This document shows positions 17,622 to 24,574 of a stretch of DNA of 49,339 nt, one piece after another. The position numbers and the translations under genes were made by a program. A model generated the notes under the pieces. The model was not told where the DNA came from, did not search any database, and saw nothing but the letters and a program-made list of their open reading frames with translations. The first letter of the stretch is position 1. Each line of letters starts with the position of its first letter. The stretch is from a virus: IMG/VR virus record IMGVR_UViG_3300021425_000055, positions 1 through 49,339 of that record. One strand, given 5' to 3'.

Positions 17622-17872
17622 TGGCTCTCAAGAAGTCTCAGAAGTCTCTTAAGGCTTGGACAAAACAAAAGTGGCGTACTAAGTCGGGCAAGAAATCCAG
17701 TAAGACTGGAGAGAGATATTTACCTGAGAAGGCTATCAAGGCCTTGTCCGCCAAAGAGTACGCCGCCACTACTAGAAAGAAGCGAGAAGATACTAAGAAG
17801 GGTAAGCAACACAGCAAGCAACCTAAGCGTATCGCCAAGAAGACTCGCGCCTACCGCTCTAAGAAATCCTAG
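17621..17872 (+). CDS. small basic conserved phage protein (TGERYLP-type, DUF5872-like)
   Basis: The 83-residue Lys/Arg-rich product contains SLKAWTKQKWRTKSGKKSS, TGERYLPEKAIKALS and AATTRKKREDTKKGKQHSK. The SLKxWTxQxW...RYLPxxAxxxLS pattern resembles what I recall as DUF5872; I am not certain of the accession. It is the last rightward gene, and its last 14 bases overlap the end of the leftward block, so the two transcription units collide here. Confidence 0.8.
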   Translation: MALKKSQKSLKAWTKQKWRTKSGKKSSKTGERYLPEKAIKALSAKEYAATTRKKREDTKKGKQHSKQPKRIAKKTRAYRSKKS

Positions 17873-18092
17873 CATTTAGAGCATCTAATTCCAGTTCTAT
17901 CTTTTCATGAAGGCCGCTCAAATGCTGGGTGGCCTCTTCTAATACCTTCCTAATTATTTTCTGTTCTTCGGTTTCCCGAAAGAATCTAGAAACTTCTTGT
18001 TCTGGTAGATGATGAAACTCTGACATGAGATTGCCAGAGCTATCAAAAAATATTCGGAACCCAATTAAATTTCCCTCAGTCTTATTCGTCAT
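17859..18092 (-). CDS. small hypothetical protein, last gene of the leftward block
   Basis: The 77-residue product starts at ATG 18092 (MTNKTEGNLIGF), overlapping the upstream stop. An in-frame GTG at 18113 would add seven residues. It is charged and helical in its C-terminal half (ETEEQKIIRKVLEEATQHL), with no membrane segment. It is coupled to the 76-residue gene upstream and overlaps the convergent rightward gene by 14 bases. Function unknown. Confidence 0.7.
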   Translation of the reverse strand: MTNKTEGNLIGFRIFFDSSGNLMSEFHHLPEQEVSRFFRETEEQKIIRKVLEEATQHLSGLHEKIELELDALNARIS

Positions 18093-18312
18093 CGCGTGTT
18101 TCCATTTCAACACGAACGATGTCTAGACCTTCAAGATAATCTTTAGATTCCATCAAAAGCTTTAACTGAGATTCGATTGCTTCATAGAAAGCATCGTGAT
18201 CGTGGAAGGCCATTGGGTTACTAATGATAACCTCAACAGCCATCGCGTGTTTTTTCACATCTGCTTCGTAATAGCTTCTCATTGTCTTTAATATCTGATT
18301 CGTTGTTAACAT
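18082..18312 (-). CDS. small hypothetical protein downstream of nrdJ
   Basis: The 76-residue helical acidic product (MLTTNQILKTMRSYYEAD...) has no recognised domain. It starts 11 bases after the nrdJ stop with GAGGGGTAAG upstream (a good ribosome site) and overlaps the next gene by 11 bases. It is probably co-transcribed with nrdJ. Confidence 0.75.
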   Translation of the reverse strand: MLTTNQILKTMRSYYEADVKKHAMAVEVIISNPMAFHDHDAFYEAIESQLKLLMESKDYLEGLDIVRVEMETRDDE

Positions 18313-18323
18313 CTTACCCCTCT

Positions 18324-20195
18324 TTATATCTCACAGTTGTTGCCAGTACATGCAAGCGTTTGTGATCCTTCTGTCATGTCACTCTCTTCAACAATATCCC
18401 AAGACATTTCAGTAGGAAAATCAGCAGCCATTGCTTCATATTCCTCTTCACTGATAGGCTCATAAGGTGCTTGTTGATATGTGTGCTCGCTATATGGCAA
18501 GAAACTAATACCACTAATCTTGTCAAACTTATTATACAACCACTGACCTACTTCAAGAAACTCTTCATCGCGATAGTAACATGTCATCGAGGGCTTATGT
18601 TCACACCAAAAGTCTTGGTAGATCTCCCAAAGCTCAAGCTGCTCCATAGCACCCATCTCAGAGGCCGTCACAGCCCCGTCAGGAGATTTTATAGGGAAGC
18701 TGAATACCTTGGTACTGGGTGACATTACATCGTCTTCTACGGGGATTCCTGAGGCTTCGAGGACTTGGCAGAGTGGGTCTCGAGAGTCTGCTCGAACTCG
18801 TCTAATGTATTGAGATGAGTATCTAGGGTGGATTCCACTCGCGCTATCAACAAGCTGACTAACAGTGCCGCTAGGCTTAATGGCGGTAATAGCAGTAGAA
18901 ACTTCAATACCAAGAAGACCAGCCCATCGTCTGTTGGTTGCGACGGCTTCTTCTCGTAGTTCTGTGAGCCACGTCTTAAGTACACCTTTGTCTCTCCTTC
19001 CCGACATTGTCGGATGATCCATAATGCCCGTCAAGCTAACACCCAACAAAGCCTCTTCTTCTGTGTTGTTCTGCCACACCTTCCTCAAGTATCTGAAATT
19101 GGTAAGGGTAGCTTGTAAAGTTCCAAGGATAGTCGCAGTACGAACTTTCCGTTTGAGGTCTGAGAGACTATCGGACGCCCTGACAACAACCTCTGATAGA
19201 TTACAGAATTGGTAGGGTCGAAGGATAATTTCGGAGCATGGATTAGTTCCAAAGTCATAGGTAGCATCTCTTCGCTCGTTTTTTGCAGCTTGCTTTTGAC
19301 TTGCAACCCTAGAGAACATTCCTCGTTCCCCAGACCTTGACTCGTATAAACTTTTCCACTCATTTAAAAATGCCTCAAAATCTGGTTTCTCTGTATAACA
19401 CGCACTGTTGTTGGCTAGACCACGTTGAGGATTGTCTTGCCACCATTGGCCTGACTTGCATCTTCGGAGTCTATCGTCAGTGAGGTTAGACAGACTGATG
19501 AGAGCACTTCTTCTAACCCCACCGACGACGACGATTTGTGCAATTTTACAGCAGATATCGTGGCATTCAATTGAGGAGAGCTTACGTCCAGAAGCTTCCC
19601 GAAAGACCTCAGTGGTGAACTTAAACAAATCGACAAGAGGCTCAGGACCAGACGCTCTACCCCCGAAGGTTCTAAGCGCGGAGCCTGCACCTCGTACTCT
19701 AGATATGTCCCACTTTGGAAGCTGACCCGAATAGAGCAAGCTAATAAGTTCTCTGTAGGCTTTAGCCCAGCCAATTTTAGAGTCGGCGACGTGTATAACG
19801 GTATCGGTGTCATGGAATTCCTCTGCTACTTCAGGTAGTTTAGTTACGTATTGACGCTCAACGCTGAAGCCTACGCCTGTACCGCACATCAGGACGTACA
19901 TCATCTCGTCAAACGCTTTGGGGTGATCGATAGGCATGTAACTACAGTTGAAGCCAGCAACATTATCACGATCCAGCGCTTCACCAGCAGTCATCAAAGC
20001 CCTCATACTAGGCATAACATCCAAGCTGTGGATGTCTGCGAACATTCCGTTAGCATCTTCTAAAGTAAGCTTACCCTTCTCAACCCAGAAGTTCAAGTAT
20101 CTGTCGATTGTTTCTTCCCAAGTCTCACGCCGTTGTTCTTCTGGTAGGTAACGTGCGTACCGTGACTTGTGAATGTATTGTTGATATAGATCCAT
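18324..20195 (-). CDS. nrdJ: adenosylcobalamin-dependent (class II) ribonucleotide reductase
   Basis: The 623-residue enzyme reduces ribonucleotides to deoxyribonucleotides using a thiyl radical generated from vitamin B12 coenzyme. Visible residues are C84 in FNCSY and C331 in CNLSE (reducing pair), the FGTNPCSEI motif with N318, thiyl C320 and E322, and a C-terminal redox pair C616/C621 in ACTGNNC. The glycine-rich segment MCGTGVGF (103-110) matches the monomeric Lactobacillus-type fold. Being B12-dependent and single-chain, it needs no oxygen and no second subunit. A strong AGGAG precedes the ATG, which overlaps the stop of the tiny basic gene upstream. It feeds phage DNA synthesis beside the polymerase genes. 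Confidence 0.95.
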   Translation of the reverse strand: MDLYQQYIHKSRYARYLPEEQRRETWEETIDRYLNFWVEKGKLTLEDANGMFADIHSLDVMPSMRALMTAGEALDRDNVAGFNCSYMPIDHPKAFDEMMYVLMCGTGVGFSVERQYVTKLPEVAEEFHDTDTVIHVADSKIGWAKAYRELISLLYSGQLPKWDISRVRGAGSALRTFGGRASGPEPLVDLFKFTTEVFREASGRKLSSIECHDICCKIAQIVVVGGVRRSALISLSNLTDDRLRRCKSGQWWQDNPQRGLANNSACYTEKPDFEAFLNEWKSLYESRSGERGMFSRVASQKQAAKNERRDATYDFGTNPCSEIILRPYQFCNLSEVVVRASDSLSDLKRKVRTATILGTLQATLTNFRYLRKVWQNNTEEEALLGVSLTGIMDHPTMSGRRDKGVLKTWLTELREEAVATNRRWAGLLGIEVSTAITAIKPSGTVSQLVDSASGIHPRYSSQYIRRVRADSRDPLCQVLEASGIPVEDDVMSPSTKVFSFPIKSPDGAVTASEMGAMEQLELWEIYQDFWCEHKPSMTCYYRDEEFLEVGQWLYNKFDKISGISFLPYSEHTYQQAPYEPISEEEYEAMAADFPTEMSWDIVEESDMTEGSQTLACTGNNCEI

Positions 20196-20299
20196 TATTT
20201 CTCCTTAGCTCTCCGACGTTTAGGTGTCGTGTCTTGTCGTGTCTTATGTTTTTTCTTTCGATTGAATTTGTTTGTTCTTTCTTGCTTTCTATCAATCAT
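20195..20299 (-). CDS. 34-residue highly basic microprotein
   Basis: This short reading frame starts at ATG 20299, overlapping the endonuclease stop, and ends in TAA overlapping the nrdJ start (TAATG). About 16 of its 34 residues are Lys or Arg (for example RKKKHKTRQ, PKRRRAKEK). Perfect coupling on both sides supports translation. It might bind nucleic acid or simply carry ribosomes to nrdJ. No family recognised. Confidence 0.6.
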   Translation of the reverse strand: MIDRKQERTNKFNRKKKHKTRQDTTPKRRRAKEK

Positions 20300-20750
20300 C
20301 TTCAGACGACCACCCCTCCGGTAAACTATCTTCGCTATACCAACGAAACCCTTTGGAACTAGCCCACTCTCCGTGAGACCGTTTAGTGCCATCAACACGT
20401 CTCTTTGCCTGAGGCATTGGAGCACTAGGATCAGAAAACAAGAACACAAGCTCGTAGTTTTCAGGCAAGCATTTACTTATCCAAATATATTTACTATATT
20501 CAGGTGCATCCCAAAACCTTCCTTTGGCTTCGAGAAGTATTGTCTTACCATCAATCTCTTTAACAAAGTCGGCATGATACGTATGCTCAACGATATAGTC
20601 GATCTTTGTTGTATGGATATCCCATTCGGATAGAGGGCCTGAGTGCAGCTTGTACTCCCAATGAGAATCATAGCCCGGCGCTAAGTCTTTCTCAACCGGA
20701 CGCGGGACTCTTTTTTTTCTAAAGCCTCTTCTTATTTTAGGTGCTGTCAA
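20292..20750 (-). CDS. T7-type endonuclease I (Holliday junction resolvase)
   Basis: The 152-residue nuclease resolves branched DNA during replication, recombination and packaging. Catalytic residues expected from T7 gp3 are present: E32 in SHWEYKL, D61 in YHADFVKE, and E74/K76 in ILLEAKGRFW. The C-terminal SHGEWASSKGFRW...LPEGW parallels the T7 SYGEF...IPAEW segment. No ATG is available upstream of the conserved domain. The start is TTG at 20750, overlapping the stop of the 56-residue gene (TTGA), with AGAGAGG upstream. Confidence 0.9.
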   Translation of the reverse strand: MTAPKIRRGFRKKRVPRPVEKDLAPGYDSHWEYKLHSGPLSEWDIHTTKIDYIVEHTYHADFVKEIDGKTILLEAKGRFWDAPEYSKYIWISKCLPENYELVFLFSDPSAPMPQAKRRVDGTKRSHGEWASSKGFRWYSEDSLPEGWSSEDD

Positions 20751-20917
20751 TGTAGTACTGCCTCTCTTTTTTCTATCTCAAGACACACAGCTTCATGAAG
20801 ATTGTAAAGGGCTTCGTCGTCTACAGTATCTATTTCATTACCACTTGAAATATGTATTGCAAAGCCCATTATAATTGCTTCAAGTGGAACTAAGTCTCCA
20901 AAGTCTTCATCTTCCAT
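20747..20917 (-). CDS. small acidic hypothetical protein (56 aa)
   Basis: A complete frame from ATG 20917 to TGA 20747-20749 encodes a Glu/Asp-rich 56-residue protein (MEDEDFGDLVPLEAIIMGF..., ending EIEKREAVLH). Its start overlaps the previous gene by 28 bases and its stop overlaps the endonuclease TTG. It fills what would otherwise be a gap between genes in a tightly packed operon. No function can be assigned. Confidence 0.65.
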   Translation of the reverse strand: MEDEDFGDLVPLEAIIMGFAIHISSGNEIDTVDDEALYNLHEAVCLEIEKREAVLH

Positions 20918-21198
20918 GAATTCATCACTGATTGTATGTCACTTAGTGTAAAGGACTCAATAGGTCTTTCAGGATACATAACCACTAACTGCTTTAGTTT
21001 CTTCCTAACCCATCGAGGTGAAAACGTACTTAGAAAAAACTTGTTGTTGGCGTAGACATGAGTTTGATCGGGCAAGAGTTCTTTGTAATTATTAATAGTG
21101 ATTTGTTTAGCTTCTTCTTCCGATACTAATGTTCTAAGCCAAGCAACAAGTATAATTCCTACCTGTTTGTTTATTCTTTTTATCTTCCTTTGGTTCAT
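20890..21198 (-). CDS. small hypothetical basic protein
   Basis: The 102-residue product is Lys/Arg-rich (MNQRKIKRINKQVG...) with FSPRWVRKKLKQLVV and no membrane segment. It overlaps the exonuclease stop by 4 bases and the next small gene by 28 bases. It sits among DNA-processing genes, so a nucleic-acid role is plausible, but no domain is recognised. Confidence 0.75.
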   Translation of the reverse strand: MNQRKIKRINKQVGIILVAWLRTLVSEEEAKQITINNYKELLPDQTHVYANNKFFLSTFSPRWVRKKLKQLVVMYPERPIESFTLSDIQSVMNSWKMKTLET

Positions 21199-22052
21199 AA
21201 GATTTCTTCTACGCGAGGTTCTGACACAACCTTCGTAAAGTACACAGGGCCACTAGCGTAAGCGAAAGACCGAAGACCTTGGCCGTCGTTAGCGTCTGCG
21301 TAGCATTCAAATTTATAGGGACAGTATGAGCATCCTGAGGGTAATTTCATGTTGCCTTTTTTACCGTCAGAAATAGTATTATAACATCGATCTGGAGGTG
21401 TGTCAAGACTTAAAGCCTTACGAACGTCTTTAATTTTCTGTTCGATGTTAGGCTTCTCTAAATCTTCAGGCTGAAACAAGCACAACTCGCCGCTCTCTTT
21501 GTTGATAACAAGGAAGCCGCCGTTGTCTGTGTTCTCTGCAGCCTCGTAGCCAGCAAGCTGTGGTAGATAGCCGAAGGGATCGTTCTCAGCTAAAGAGCCA
21601 TCGACAAATTTCTTAAATGAATAACGAGAAGCAGACTTGACATCGACTACTTGTCCATTAATCTTACAGTCCATGTGGCCTTTGATGCCTGATACACTAA
21701 TTTCTTTTTGCTCTGATGAAACCTCGTGACCAGATAGTCGGACTAACATCAAAACAATCTCTTCGAGAATGTGTCCATAAAGAAACTTGATCTGCGTTGG
21801 GGCGCTTATAGCTGAAGGAGAACTAGAGTTCTTGTTGTCATACCACAGCTGGCGAAGAGGCCGTCCCACGTTTGACATCCTTAACGTGAATTCTTTTGAA
21901 GACTCTCTAGGCTTAGACCAAGTTAGGATGCTTTCTTTAATACGCTCCATTGTTTGATCTAGTTCTTCTTCATTTATCTCAAGGGCCTTACCTTCAGAGA
22001 GGCCTTCAAGCTTTGCATAGATATCTTGAACTACTGTATTTAAATTTTCCAT
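21195..22052 (-). CDS. Cas4/RecB-type PD-(D/E)XK exonuclease with C-terminal cysteine cluster
   Basis: Counting from an alternative start at 22076 (293 residues), the signature runs: the phage-exonuclease motif NVGRPLRQLWYD, H102/E105 in YGHILEE, D136 in GHMDCKI, D145-x-K147 in VVDVKSAS, and Q173 in PQLAGY. Four cysteines (C231, C249, C252, C258; SGCSYCPYKFEC) could hold an Fe-S cluster, as in Cas4 and AddB. The inferred role is resection or degradation of DNA ends in recombination or host DNA breakdown. I prefer ATG 22052 (MENLNTVV), which reduces the overlap with the upstream gene to 13 bases; 22076 is possible. Confidence 0.85.
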   Translation of the reverse strand: MENLNTVVQDIYAKLEGLSEGKALEINEEELDQTMERIKESILTWSKPRESSKEFTLRMSNVGRPLRQLWYDNKNSSSPSAISAPTQIKFLYGHILEEIVLMLVRLSGHEVSSEQKEISVSGIKGHMDCKINGQVVDVKSASRYSFKKFVDGSLAENDPFGYLPQLAGYEAAENTDNGGFLVINKESGELCLFQPEDLEKPNIEQKIKDVRKALSLDTPPDRCYNTISDGKKGNMKLPSGCSYCPYKFECYADANDGQGLRSFAYASGPVYFTKVVSEPRVEEIL

Positions 22053-22339
22053 TCTGTATGATCCACGAACCGACATCTTCGGTTTCTTGCGTTGAATTCA
22101 ACTACTTGGACTCTAAGTTTCTTCTGCTCTTCGGTTCGCTTATGACCCCAAGAGTTATTAGAGTTCTTAGATTTCACATCTATGAAGATAGGCGTTCCGT
22201 TCTTCACAGCAATAATATCTATCGCACCAGTGCAGCCAGTGTTCCGAAAGACTTCATAGCCTTCGTCCCACAACCAAGTAGTAACGTAATGTTCTGCCAT
22301 GTCTCCAAGGCGTGAAGGGTCTGTTATTTCTTTTGGCAC
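22040..22339 (-). CDS. small PD-(D/E)XK nuclease / resolvase-like protein
   Basis: The 99-residue product has a compact restriction-endonuclease-like core: E16 in GDMAEHYV, D41 in GAIDIIAV, and D54-x-K56 in FIDVKSK. This is the layout of archaeal-type Holliday junction resolvases and YraN-like proteins. It starts with GTG, whose first G is the last base of the upstream TAG. It lies in a run of four nuclease genes beside the polymerase. Substrate unknown. Confidence 0.75.
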   Translation of the reverse strand: MPKEITDPSRLGDMAEHYVTTWLWDEGYEVFRNTGCTGAIDIIAVKNGTPIFIDVKSKNSNNSWGHKRTEEQKKLRVQVVEFNARNRRCRFVDHTEWKI

Positions 22340-22845
22340 TATAGGCTCCTTAATTTTCCAAGAGGATCTAGTTTTGATATAGCTAGATTGTAACAGTCTA
22401 CGGAAACTTTCCAGTTATTGGAAGGATCTATCTCTCCTTTCTTCCAAAACTTTGCCTCTTTAAAGTATTCGCTTTGTGGTTTGTAACCAAGAATCCAGCC
22501 TTCGTTAAGTGAGGGCAGCACTCTTACAAAAACATAAAGGTCACAGTCTTGATGGAGACTTGTCTTTGCTATTGAACATTCATAGCTAGGCTTAGGAGGA
22601 TAGTTAGTTCGTTTAGTTTTTACATCTACCCTCAAACCATTGTAAATCATGTCATAGTTCTTGGTATGTGATAGATCGACGCCTAAAAACTTAGCTACCA
22701 TTAGTTCGCCACTAAACCCAGCAACATTTCCTTGCCCTTTAGTAATAGAATTTTTTATGTGTCCCAAATTCTCAGCAAGCTCTTTGGCCTTTTCGAACTC
22801 TATATGATTAAGCTTAGTGCGTGTCAGCCCAGTTATTCCCGACAT
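22339..22845 (-). CDS. PD-(D/E)XK nuclease-like protein
   Basis: The 168-residue product carries a nuclease-like arrangement: E47 in GFSGELMVAKFLG, D65 in NYDMIYNG, and D74-x-K76 in RVDVKTKRT, followed by YECSIAKTS and a hydrophobic strand DLYVFVRVL. This order (helix with Glu, then D, then DxK) fits the PD-(D/E)XK fold used by resolvases and restriction enzymes. It overlaps the 3' end of the DNA polymerase gene by 32 bases. The exact activity is unknown. Confidence 0.7.
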   Translation of the reverse strand: MSGITGLTRTKLNHIEFEKAKELAENLGHIKNSITKGQGNVAGFSGELMVAKFLGVDLSHTKNYDMIYNGLRVDVKTKRTNYPPKPSYECSIAKTSLHQDCDLYVFVRVLPSLNEGWILGYKPQSEYFKEAKFWKKGEIDPSNNWKVSVDCYNLAISKLDPLGKLRSL

Positions 22846-24574
22846 TGTATTCTCCTGTTAACCCACAACGTAAATTAAACTCTAGTCCTGCTTGTTCAAT
22901 AGCCTCAACACCTAACTCACCTACACGTTGAGAGACATCTTCGAGTGCTTCGATCTGCCATTCATCATGCACATTAGCCACAAAGTGTGCATCCATACCA
23001 GACATCTTGTCATTTAACAACACAAGCGCTTTCTTCATAACTATTGCGCCTGCTCCTTGAAGTAGTGTGTTAAGTGCAGCGTGTTCAGATCTTACGAATA
23101 GCTTGCGTCCGTCTAGCCCCTTGAGGTAGCCGCGCTTTGCCGCTCTTGCAACTCTGTCTTTAAGAACTTTAAATGCAGGGAGATTATCGAAGAAAGATTG
23201 TCTAAGTCGTCCACCATCGTCTGCGTTTCCTCCGACCACCGTTCCAAGCTTTGCATCTCCTGCTCCGTACAAGAGTGCATAGATGAAAGTTTTTGCCTGA
23301 TTTCTTGATTCAAGTCCCGCAGCCATTTGATTTGCTGTGTGTATATCTCCGTTGAGAAGCTCATAAGTAAATCCCTCATCGTTCATATAGTGTGCCAGCA
23401 TCCTTAGCTCCAAGCCGCTGGCGTCTATGCCCACAAGTTTATACCCATTCATCACCGTCCAACACTGGCGGCACTCTTTACCATAAGGACTTCCAGTACT
23501 AGGAACTTGCGCCATGTTTGGATGACTGTGTGTCATACGTCCAGTCACTGCGCCGTTAGTATTAACGAACCCACGGACTCGCCCATCATCTTCTACCACC
23601 TTAAACCATGAAGTTATCTGAGCAATACGCTTTTGAAGCATAAGATATTTAGCAATAACTGCAGCTTCAGGGATGTCATCTATCTTTGACAGGACTTTTT
23701 CATCAACAATTGGCTGTCCCGTAGGCGTAAATTTTGTAGGCTTCCAGCCAAACTCCACGAGATATTCTCCAATTTGTTTCCTAGAACCAAGGTTAAAAGG
23801 TTCAGAATCACAACGAACAAGATGCTCGTTCGGATTCGCGCTCGCCTTTTCGTACTCCTCATCTGACAACCTGACCTTCTTGGTTTCGCCTTTAAGTTGT
23901 GCCATCTTAGAAACCTTACCAGCCTTTGTCATGAGAGGAACAAGGGTCATCTGTGTTTCTCGTGGCCTGAAAGTTTTGTGAACAAGCTTCTCAGCCTGTG
24001 AAATGTTTTCGTTTAGTTCAGCTAGTAAACTCATGGCGTGTTGTTCATCTAACAAGAACCCACGATCTCGCTGTGCTTGCATGACTCGATACACAGAATG
24101 CTCTAAAGCAACAGCGTCTTTACTAAATCCCGCTGCTTCGACACGCGCAAGATGCTGGTAGACCTTGTGGTTTAGTGACACATCTTGTCTGCAATATGCC
24201 ATCATCTCCGGCGAAAAGCTTTCAAAATCTTCGAACTCGATCTTCTTGTGTCGTAGCCTGTAGCCCCATCCTTCGAGGCCGTGACCACCTTCTCGTGTTG
24301 GGTTGAACAGTCGAGACAACACAAGAGTATCTACAATGAACCGACTGCCATCATCAAGATCAGAGCCAAGAAGTTTCTTGACTACAGGTATGTCGTATCC
24401 AAGGATGTTGTGACCGATAAGTTCTTTAGACTCTTCGAGCAGCTTGACTCCTTCAGCTAGTTGGTCTGGTCCAAACTCATAGAACTTCTTAGTTACTGTG
24501 TCCATTGCAACAATACAAAAGACCTCAGTAGGATCTAGTCCATTGGCTTCAATATCAAAAACATAGCTTGTCAT
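22814..24574 (-). CDS. family A DNA polymerase with 3'-5' exonuclease (T7-like)
   Basis: The 586-residue replicative polymerase carries exonuclease motifs D7/E9 (VFDIEANGL), IGHNILGYDIP and YCRQDVSLNHKVY, and polymerase motifs A (GIDASGLELRMLAH), B (RNQAKTFIYALLYGAG) and C (VHDEW). Motif B has tyrosine at the position equivalent to E. coli Phe762, as in T7, a feature associated with highly processive polymerases of lytic phages. It overlaps the primase-helicase by 4 bases and the following nuclease by 32 bases. It is shorter than T7 gp5 (704 residues) and I see no obvious thioredoxin-binding insertion. Confidence 0.97.
   Translation of the reverse strand: MTSYVFDIEANGLDPTEVFCIVAMDTVTKKFYEFGPDQLAEGVKLLEESKELIGHNILGYDIPVVKKLLGSDLDDGSRFIVDTLVLSRLFNPTREGGHGLEGWGYRLRHKKIEFEDFESFSPEMMAYCRQDVSLNHKVYQHLARVEAAGFSKDAVALEHSVYRVMQAQRDRGFLLDEQHAMSLLAELNENISQAEKLVHKTFRPRETQMTLVPLMTKAGKVSKMAQLKGETKKVRLSDEEYEKASANPNEHLVRCDSEPFNLGSRKQIGEYLVEFGWKPTKFTPTGQPIVDEKVLSKIDDIPEAAVIAKYLMLQKRIAQITSWFKVVEDDGRVRGFVNTNGAVTGRMTHSHPNMAQVPSTGSPYGKECRQCWTVMNGYKLVGIDASGLELRMLAHYMNDEGFTYELLNGDIHTANQMAAGLESRNQAKTFIYALLYGAGDAKLGTVVGGNADDGGRLRQSFFDNLPAFKVLKDRVARAAKRGYLKGLDGRKLFVRSEHAALNTLLQGAGAIVMKKALVLLNDKMSGMDAHFVANVHDEWQIEALEDVSQRVGELGVEAIEQAGLEFNLRCGLTGEYNVGNNWADTH

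Noticed and set aside
18471-20063. Several 60-95-residue plus-strand and minus-strand shadow frames over nrdJ
   Set aside because: They overlap a well-supported gene fully and lack start signals or protein-like composition.
18196-20300. Cobalamin riboswitch upstream of nrdJ
   Set aside because: Upstream sequence is coding (34-residue gene and endonuclease) with no B12-box-like structure recognised.
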